Assembly (NCBI GenBank): GCA_025200525.1
Contig: CM045758.1
Coordinates: 9,234,580-9,298,579, forward strand
Reading direction: 5' to 3'
Source of the DNA: Camellia lanceoleosa
Lineage: Eukaryota > Streptophyta > Magnoliopsida > Ericales > Theaceae
DNA: 64,000 nt
Positions 56,350-64,000 of this stretch are shown in pieces. Both the position numbers and the translations under genes were made by a program. The notes beneath the pieces are model-generated. The model was given only the letters and a program-made list of their open reading frames with translations, had not been told where the DNA came from and searched no databases. Each line of letters starts with the position of its first letter. The first letter of the stretch is position 1.

Positions 56350-56880
56350 GTTTACCTCTTGTATGGTATGTGATTCATATTAGAATTAATTTAAGTCACA
56401 TTTTTTTTTTCTTCATTTTTTCTGAATACTTGAGATTACATGGGAATTGTTAGTATTGATTGATGATGATTCTTGCACGGTACAACTATTGGTCTTTTAA
56501 CATAGGTAAAGTTAAATTTATCAGTAATATTATAAATTCAAACTTAATTATTTAGAAATTATTTAAAATTATCATCTTGTTGTTTAAATTTATTCTACAT
56601 ATAGATTTTACATTACACAAATTTAATTTTTACCATACAATCACCCATCCAGAAAAATCTGAATGGGCCTAAGTTCCCAAACTCATTGAAAATTTATTTA
56701 AATCTTGATGGAGCCATGTTTTACCCAAGATTGTTTTACTAGAAGTAGGATGATGGTAATAATGCATAGTTAGTCAGATCAATGTAGTAATTACCACATG
56801 AAGGACTGTTTCAATCATTTTGTAAGCAAAGTCAGAGTTGGTGTGTTGCCTTTCCTAATAAATGAAACAGAACTGCTAGA
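56350..56880. other. AT-rich intergenic DNA
   Basis: No gene or repeat boundary that I can support. Confidence 0.5.
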
Positions 56881-56881
56881 G

Positions 56882-57336
56882 GGCCCGAAAGAAATTCGAG
56901 CCAAACGGCTCGAATTTCAGAAGGAGGAGAGGAGCGGAAGGAGAGGAGGAAGAAGAAGAAGAAGGAGAGGAGGAAGAAGAAGGAGGAGAGGAGGAACTGG
57001 AGGGGCCATTAAAATCGGGCGGAGGTAGAGGCGGCAGAGGCGGCGGAGGCGGGCAGGGGCAGAGCGGAAGCCGTCGGAGGCAGAGGCGGCGACGCATTTA
57101 TCGGCCGATTTAACGACGATTTAGCTGCGACGATCGGCCGAATTCAAGCCGACGACGACAGTGCTTCTCTGTCGCCGGTGTTCTCTCTCTCTCGCCTCTG
57201 TGTTGAACTCAACGAAGAAGAAGAAAGAAAAGGAAGAAAAGGAAGAAAAGAAAAGAAAGAAAAAAAAAAAAAATCAAAACCCCAAAACGACGTCGTTTTG
57301 GGGTTTTGAGCCAATTCGAGCCTCCATTTTCGGGCC
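56882..57336. mobile_element. GC/purine-rich inverted-repeat element with a perfect 34-bp palindrome
   Basis: The outer ends GGCCCGAAA and TTTCGGGCC are inverted. AATTCGAGCC and GGCTCGAATT occur near both ends. The interior is GAGGA-rich then CGG-rich, with CGACGA motifs near 57110-57160. At 57275-57308 lies a perfect palindrome whose left half is CAAAACCCCAAAACGAC. No target duplication was found. Composition resembles the interior of the MULE at 265-1332, which carries the same AACGTCGTT-type core. ORFs here are low-complexity. Confidence 0.5.
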
Positions 57337-57399
57337 TTCAAACATTATTCTAAATGAAATGAGATTGTTGCAATCTTGACTGGAAGAATGAGGAGTAAT

Positions 57400-59483
57400 T
57401 TTGTTTCAAGATTCTGTTTTTAGCCAAAAACAAAAAACAACAATGATAATAGCTTTGGCCTATTTCAAGAAATAGGTTAAAAATTGATTTTTTAATTTTT
57501 TGTTGACTTTTTTGAAAAACAAATGTGTAAAAAAGTAGAGAGATGATATAATAATTAAAAAAAAAAAAACTAAAAATCCAAAAAAATTACTTTTAACCAA
57601 TTACCCAAAATAGGAAATTATTGATCGGGTGGACTCAAAAAAAAACAAAAACAAAAAACAGAAAAAAAAACAAAGTCAAAAACCAACACTTTTTCTTCAA
57701 ATTATAATCATTTCACATTTATCAAATCAACTATAAAAAAAGTTAATCATCTTTTCAAATATAATTTTTTTTAGCCAGACTAAAATAATCAAAAAGTTAA
57801 AAAATAACTAAAAAAAGTCAATTTTCCAAACAATAGTATGAATAAAATAGTGTCAAGACCACAAAATGTAATAATTTGCCTGAGATAAAAATGATGTCTA
57901 GACCACAAAATTTCATAGCTTACATATGATGTAACCTAAAAAAGTCATTAAATTATGGAGAAATTACACATCATTTAGATTTTAACAAAAATATTACAGG
58001 TTAGTAAAAAAGTTTGTAACTTTAATTATTAATATTTATAAATTTTATCACTGATTAGAAAATATTTTTGAACAATTACACTGAGTTGTAATTGTCTTTT
58101 AAATTATTTGTCATGAGCTAAAAGAAGTCAAATATCACAGCAACTCATTTGAAAATTGACTATTTTAGTTAATCTTATAATTTTTTACAAAAAGATATAC
58201 AAAAAAATAGAGAGATTAATGTGACAACATATAATGAATTTTTGACTATGTTAACCTAATGCCAAAAATTTTTTTTTTAATAACTTCTCAAACACTTTAA
58301 TTATTTTAACTCCTAAAAAACCATTAAAAAAAATCCCAAACATCTACTTTGTAAAATTGCTTTTATTGAAAAAAAAAAAAAAAAAAAAAACAACAACAAC
58401 AACAGCAACGACGACAACTTAGTGAGGCCAGGTCTTCCACATAATTTCGTTCACTTCAACAGTCCATAACATTTATGATATGTTTGAATGTTAGATTTCT
58501 GATTAAAAAATATAATAAAAATGAAAATACAATTATTTATACATTTTTATTTATTATGAGTTCATTTTATTTTCATTTTGATAATCCGGCCAAGCAAGGG
58601 AAAGATTTACAGTTCGGTATCATTTTCACTTTCTGTTTTCATGTTTTGAAAATTCATACCAAAAAAAAAAAAAAAAAAAAAAAATGATAAAAACTTTCTT
58701 GAATTGACTTTATAGAAAATACCATAAAATTGAAAGTGCTATGTAAATGATGAGTATTTTAAGTATTACAGTTTTTTTTTTGTTTTTTTTTTTTTTCTGA
58801 TAACATGAAAACGAAAATAAAGAAAACAAAAAACAATACCAAACAGTCTCTTAAAACTTGTTTATCAAATTATTTCTGATTTTTTTTTTTAAAATCCTAA
58901 AAGCAACCCTTTCTAGAAAACACATTTAAATTGTTCAGAATTTTTTAAAAATATTTTTGCACCAAAATAAAAACTATGGACATTTTAAAACTTTTCATAA
59001 TAAAAAAATAAAAAAAAAATGAAAATTTTAAAAATATACCAAACAATGGAAATCTTTAATTTCTTTTTTTTTTTGTTGTCATTTTTATAACCCAATCAAG
59101 CAAGAGAAAGGTATTTACATTCTTTCATTCGGTTTTTTATTTTTTTATTATATATATATATATATATATAATTTTTTTCCTATGCAAATTTAAGATTTGT
59201 ATATATAAACACCATAACAAATTTAAACTAGATATTATTTATACTATTATAACGTGAAGCCTTCTCATAATGTTTATGTCTCATATTTTGTATTTTCCGA
59301 AAATATCTATATATCAGTTATATGGATAGTTGTTCCCTAAATTCAATTTTTTTTTTCTTTGAATCTCTCAAGTTTTAATTTTTTCAAATTCATTTCAATT
59401 TTTAAATTTTGAATTCAATCATATAGTTTACAATCTTATTTTTTAAAACAAAATGATGATATCACCACCGCCTCTAGGGTATA
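57400..59483. other. AT-rich intergenic DNA
   Basis: Very AT-rich, with long poly(A) and poly(T) runs (for example 58370-58390, 58661-58684) and a TA microsatellite at about 59150-59170. The short ORF at 58475-58687 ends in a poly-Lys run from poly(A). No gene is supported. Confidence 0.55.
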
Positions 59484-59491
59484 TATAATCA

Positions 59492-60490
59492 AGGATAAAT
59501 TACACTTACCTCCCCTAAGGTTCAATGGAATTGTAGAAATCTCCCCTGATGTTTTTGAAATGATTTAAACATTTCTTGAGATTTAGTTTTCAATTGCATT
59601 GACCTCTCCAGAGGTTTAATGAAATGTAGAAACCTCTCTTGACAGAAAAACCTCCCCTGCTATTTAATCAAATTACAGAAACATTTCCTAAAGTTTTTGA
59701 AATGACGAAAACCTCACTTGAGGCATAATTTTTTTATTACTGATTTCCTCTTCTATTACTTAATAGAAAAAAATATTGACATAATTAAATAATTTAATTA
59801 TATTTTTAATTTGCCCTTTAAAATTGTGTCCAATTACAAATATATATATATATATATAAAACAAAATGAATGCTTGTTTATCCAAAACCCCAAGAAATTG
59901 TATTTTTTATTTTATTTCATTGTAATTGGATACAATTTTAAAGGGTAAAATTGAAAATGTAATTAAATTATTTGATTATGTCAACAATTTTTTTTATGAT
60001 GTTGAAGGATTTTGGATAAAGGAGGCACATGCAATCAACAATAATTATAGGCAAAATAAAGAGAGAAAATATAAATTGTATTTTTTACTTATTTGTGATT
60101 GGATACAATTTAAAATAGTAAATTAAAAATGCAAGTAAATTATTTAATGATGTTAATATTTTCTATTATTTATTTATGATAAAGTAACAAAAAAGGGAAT
60201 CAATAATAAAAAAATTACTGAAGGGAGGTTTCTATCATTTCAAAACCTTAGGAAATATTTTTGTAATTTGATTAAATCTTAGGAGAGGTCGGTATAATTG
60301 AAAATTAAATTTCAGGAGAGATTTCTGTCATTTCAAAAACTTTAGGAAAGTTTCTACATTTCATTAAATCTCAGGGGAGATCAATGCAATTAAAAACTAA
60401 ATCTCAAGAAAGATTTAAGTCATTTTAAAAATTTTAAGAGAGATTTTTGTAATGTTATTAAATTTCAAGGAAAGTAAATGTAATTTCCCC
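59492..60490. mobile_element. Foldback DNA element made almost wholly of inverted arms
   Basis: 999 bp flanked by TATAATCA (59484-59491 and 60491-60498), an 8-bp duplication. The ends are AGGATAAATTACACTTACCT and the opposed AAGTAAATGTAATTTCCCC. The left arm (to about 59850) aligns with the reverse complement of the right arm (from about 60060) along nearly its whole length, including CTCCCCTGA/TCAGGGGAG and TTTTTGAAATGA blocks. No transposase. An RNA across it would fold into one long hairpin, so it could feed small-RNA production (inference). Confidence 0.8.
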
Positions 60491-60498
60491 TATAATCA

Positions 60499-61069
60499 AT
60501 GATTGGTAAGACTTTTATTAGTCTACCTTGGAAGAATTTCTGCCAAATTTATTTAGGAATAAAACAAGAAGCCGTGTGGAGTTATCATTTCAAATCGTGT
60601 GGCATTAACGAGAGTCAAATATGTTTCAAATTGAGTGAGTTTGTATATCATTTTTATTTTTTAAAATCATAATTTGGCAAAAGAAAAAAAAAAGATGTTT
60701 TTTTAATTTTTAAAAATTATTTTTACCCAAACAGAAAAAAAAACCACATAAAATTAATGAGTTTTCTTTTTATTTTTTATCAAATTAGTATTTGAAATTA
60801 TAATATATATATACATATATTAAGTGAACGCTATACTAGAAACCTTGATTTTCAGTTTAGAAAAGAAAACTTTTACCACTAGGACCAGCCCTGGCTCAAG
60901 GTTGGCAAGGCTACCGACTTGAGCCCCCAAATTCTAACAAAAATCAAGGGCCCCAAAATGTTTTTAGTTAGAACACAAAATGCCCATTACAAATTTGACT
61001 CATTGTAGCAATAACTGTGAGTCTCCTTGTTCACTCTTTCTCTGTCCTAAATTTATTTTTGGAAGTAAT
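60499..61069. other. AT-rich intergenic DNA with a possible hAT remnant
   Basis: About 60878-60960 (GGACCAGCCCTGGCTCAAGG ... CAAGGGCCCCAAAA) resembles one end of a plant hAT-type repeat. The other end was not found. No gene. Confidence 0.35.
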
Positions 61070-61078
61070 TTTTTAGTA

Positions 61079-61482
61079 GGCTCTGGCTTTGGTCCAGTCC
61101 TTAATCGGACTGGACGGTACTGTTGAGTCCGTGAAGGTCCATCATGGGTCTCGTTTTGAAAATCTGAACCGTTTAATGTGTAGAACTCGTCGAGTACTAT
61201 ATGGCTGTGAAAAATCACGTTGATCGGATATCGATAGCTATGTGATCAAATCAGTTTTTTTATCAACCGTTAATTTATTCACCGTCTATTTTTTTTTTAT
61301 ACAAAATTGATTTGATCACATAGCTATCGATATCCGATCAACGTGATTTTTCACAGGCATATAGTACTCGACGAGTTCTACACATTGAACGGTTCAGATT
61401 TTCAAAACGGAATCCGTGGTGGGCCCCCACGGACCCAACAGCACCGTCCAGTCCGATTAAGGACTGGACCAAAGCCAGGCCC
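61079..61482. mobile_element. Foldback (Mutator-type) element, family C copy 2
   Basis: 404 bp flanked by the perfect 9-bp repeat TTTTTAGTA (61070-61078 and 61483-61491). The arms of about 180 bp are almost fully complementary (CTGGCTTTGGTCCAGTCCTT against AAGGACTGGACCAAAGCCAG) around a short centre near 61260-61310. The 9-bp duplication and long arms suggest a Mutator-related foldback. The copy at 51860-52236 belongs to the same family but is more decayed. Confidence 0.85.
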
Positions 61483-61491
61483 TTTTTAGTA

Positions 61492-61620
61492 AATCCTTTT
61501 TTTTTAATTTATATTCCATACAATCCAAAACATTTTAGAGTATTCCATTAAGTCCTATTCATTGTACAAAGACCAAAAACCCCTCAAGCCAATATGTGTG
61601 TTTCATATATTTGAATCAAT

Positions 61621-61665
<45 letters not shown>

Positions 61666-62055
61666 ACAAATATAATGAGGAAAATCTCTCAACCTTATAA
61701 TTTCCTTCATGGATTTATTGGGTTATAACACTTCTAAATGGGATTTATTAATAAAAATCACATTATTTTTTTGTGCCCTAATTATTTTTAAAATTCATTG
61801 CTTTTTTTTTTTTAATTTTTTTATTTGAAGACTTTCCTTATTAATCAAGTATTATTTATTTTTGTTTATTATTGAATTAATTGCCCTCTTTTTTTTAAAA
61901 TTTTTTATTTGAGGACTTTGCTTAATTTTGATTTCTGCCTTCAATCTATTAGTGCTCTAATTTTTAATCTAATTTTTTGGAGATAATTTTGTTAATTTTT
62001 ATTTAATTTAAAATTTGTCATGCTTTTTGTTTTCTTAAATAAGATATTCTCTTCA
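61492..62055. other. AT-rich intergenic DNA with (CT)n microsatellite
   Basis: A (CT)n tract at about 61623-61662. Otherwise T-rich DNA with no gene signal. Confidence 0.6.
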
Positions 62056-62059
62056 ATTG

Positions 62060-64000
62060 TTCATGAATTTCTCTGATGGTTTCTGTACGGGGGCGAAATA
62101 TCTTCTGCTTTCCGTACTTCTTGGACGTCAAGCTTCTCGTGACGGCGTCAAACCCTGCAACACAGAAATGGTGAGCTGTCCGGCAATGGTGTGCCGGATA
62201 GACCCTCCGACGATCAAGTCAGACCATTTGAGAAGGAAGAAGACTATCGGAGAGAGAGAGAGTGTTTGTGGTGGAATGAATTTTGCATACCTCTAACGTT
62301 CATCTTCTTCCCTATTTCTAGGCTGGCCATGCAGTCTCAAGATCGTGCGCGCACTACCTCTGTTGGCCTTCCCTGGACAGGTGGCAATGCTTGCTTCTCA
62401 CCACCTTACGCGTGTAAAGGTTTTGTCCTCCAACCAGTACATGTAGAACTGCCCAACGGTATTGATACATGCGTGGAGCAGATGTCCTCTCCCTCACGCC
62501 ATTGGCCCAGGTGGCACACTTAACCGGAATACCACAACCGGCCTATTGCTTGTGGAGAATGGCCACCACAAACACACAACCGAGCTATGTTCCACCGTCC
62601 TGTCCCTTGGCAAAGGGATAAATATCGGATTCTTATGGCCGAGCTGCCATTGACCGGTCCATCACGGCCTACCGGCTGCGAGGCGTGCCGGCCTCCCCCC
62701 TCGTTCTATCTTCATTCTCGGTTACACGAAGCCTGTCCGTCTCGGGTGATCGGTTAGGGGCATGCCGGCCCTAACCGCATCTTAAGCCTAGTCCGAGCTG
62801 CTCTTAGCTCGGTTACTAAATACCACTGCAGGCTTTGTCGCGTCACAGCTCGGCCAGGCTTAGTTCACGCCTGGTCAGCCGATCTCCTCGACCGAGCAAA
62901 ACAGATACACCAGTCGTCTTAGTAGAGAAAATAGCGCGACACCGTGAAGTCTGTCACGCCCTGCACTACCTTAGCTCGGCCATACTAACGGTGCAAATCT
63001 CCCCTCTCAATTGCCCCTTAAACCCATCCGAGCTATCGTGATTGGGTTTACCCCTGTGACCGAGCTGATGGTCTGAGCTACATCGTTTCCAAGCCGAGCA
63101 AGATTGGGGTCAAAGCCGTTGCCGAGTTATCCCATTCGGCGTCATCGCGCTTTAAGCCTCTTGTCAATGGTCGTGACGGCCGCATCGACAAGCGCTTATC
63201 GCTGACACGTGGCCTCACGCCATTGGGACCGTACAAACTTCACAGCTGTCTTCCTCTTGCATTGAAATTCAAACGGACGCCGCCATTGGGCTTCCCAACG
63301 CCTTTAATATGTATTCAAGAGGGCACTTTTGCCTCCCTCACTGTTCATTCCCACTCAGTTTCAAACCCTTGCCTCCAACCTCCAAGCTTTCACCATTGTT
63401 GCCCTTGCTGCGTTCTATACCATCTCCGTTTGTTCCTGCCATTTCTGAAGCTGCCCACAAGCTTGTGGAGTCGAACCTCGTTCTTTGTCAGGCCTTGGTG
63501 AGTTTCCCCACTCCTCCATTGTATCTTCAGTTTCTATCTTTCAATTCTTCGAACCTGTTCTTCATTTTTCGTGCTTTTGTTTTTCATTTTCTTTACTTGG
63601 AACCTTCCAACATCTCCTTCATGGGGGGGAGGGGGGTATTGGCACACCCTAGGCAAAACTGGAACCGGATGGGTATATGGGGCCTTCGTGCCCCTGTTTC
63701 TCCCTGGGTTCGCATGAATGAACCTTGAACTTAGGATGAACAAGATGAACAGGATGAACACAGTGCATAACCGAGCTAAATGCTCATTTAGATCCATAAA
63801 TCAAACTTAACCGGGCTGAAATTTGTTCGTGGTCTCTACTTGGGTCTTTGGCCGAGCTAAACATTCAATGAGATCCGCTCATATGACTAACTCGAGCTAA
63901 AACTAAACGACATATCTCTTTAGACACTCACCGAGCTGAAAATAGGGAGACATAATCGGACTAGGAAGGCCAAATCGGCCCAGTTGCCTAGCCGAGATAG
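62060..64000. repeat. GC-richer repeat block, probable part of a retrotransposon running off the window
   Basis: Base composition changes sharply near 62060, from very AT-rich to about half GC. The word CCGAGCT or its complement AGCTCGG recurs more than a dozen times (for example about 62580, 62637, 62788, 62850, 62973, 63018, 63060, 63770, 63850, 63931). CACGCCATTGG-like words also recur. ORFs are short and show no domain. The style fits a long LTR or non-coding part of an LTR element, but neither boundary nor a duplicate copy is in the window, so the class is uncertain. Confidence 0.4.

Noticed and set aside
56798..57097. Arg/Gly-rich + strand and Pro/Ser-rich - strand ORFs
   Set aside because: They arise from GAGGA/CGG-rich low-complexity DNA in an inverted-repeat element.
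62057..63797. ORFs in the right-hand GC-rich block
   Set aside because: Short, overlapping in several frames, no recognisable domains; they reflect lower AT content.

Overview
This is a 64-kb piece of a flowering-plant nuclear genome, most likely a eudicot. The evidence is plant-type transposable elements (a chromodomain-bearing Ty3/gypsy element, a Tat-lineage Ty3/gypsy element, an L1-type LINE with a terminal RNase H domain, and hAT, Mutator-like and CACTA DNA elements), GT-AG introns, GA/CT microsatellites and AT-rich intergenic DNA. I see no bacterial-type genes, no rRNA gene, no functional tRNA gene and no convincing intact host gene. Nearly all the coding potential belongs to transposons in various stages of decay, so the window is a nested-transposon landscape.

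Layout. 265-1332 is a non-autonomous Mutator-like element with a 9-bp target duplication. 1422-10004 is a 5'-truncated LINE on the + strand, broken by a 926-bp-offset duplication (about 2981-4152) and by a solo LTR (7942-9861). 11507-12608 is a non-autonomous hAT element. 14507-38397 is a 23.9-kb Tat-lineage retrotransposon on the - strand, with both LTRs and a GAAGG target duplication. Two solo LTRs (17173-19753, 23212-26514) and a CACTA element (34548-36947) are inserted in it, so the original was about 15.6 kb. 40032-48927 is a chromovirus (Tekay/Del-like) on the - strand with LTRs, a tRNA-iMet primer site and a GTTAT duplication. From 49 to 62 kb the DNA is AT-rich and holds MITEs, foldback elements (51860-52236, 61079-61482, 59492-60490), a CACTA element (54466-56346) with a tRNA-like insert, and one weak gene candidate (53765-54253). 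From about 62060 to the end lies a GC-richer block with a recurring CCGAGCT word, probably part of another element running off the window.

The most interesting system is the antisense cargo of the Tat element. Between integrase and the 3' LTR, on the strand opposite to gag-pol, lie two extra ORFs. The larger (20454-27293) encodes an aminotransferase-like plant mobile domain (PMD) protein and carries at least two spliceosomal introns. Those introns can persist through retrotransposition because the gene is antisense to the genomic RNA. It converges on the end of pol with only 78 bp between the two stop codons. The second antisense ORF (15487-16872) matches no family I recognise.

Two points about sequence quality and decay stand out. 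In the Tat gag, every in-frame stop can be explained by one C-to-T change in a CAA, CAG or CGA codon, as expected of methylated and deaminating DNA. In the chromovirus the two LTRs are essentially identical over long stretches, yet differ by small indels clustered at CAG/CTG/CCG(G)/CTCGAG sites. That pattern raises the possibility that much of its apparent pseudogenisation is a base-calling artefact at methylated CHG sites.
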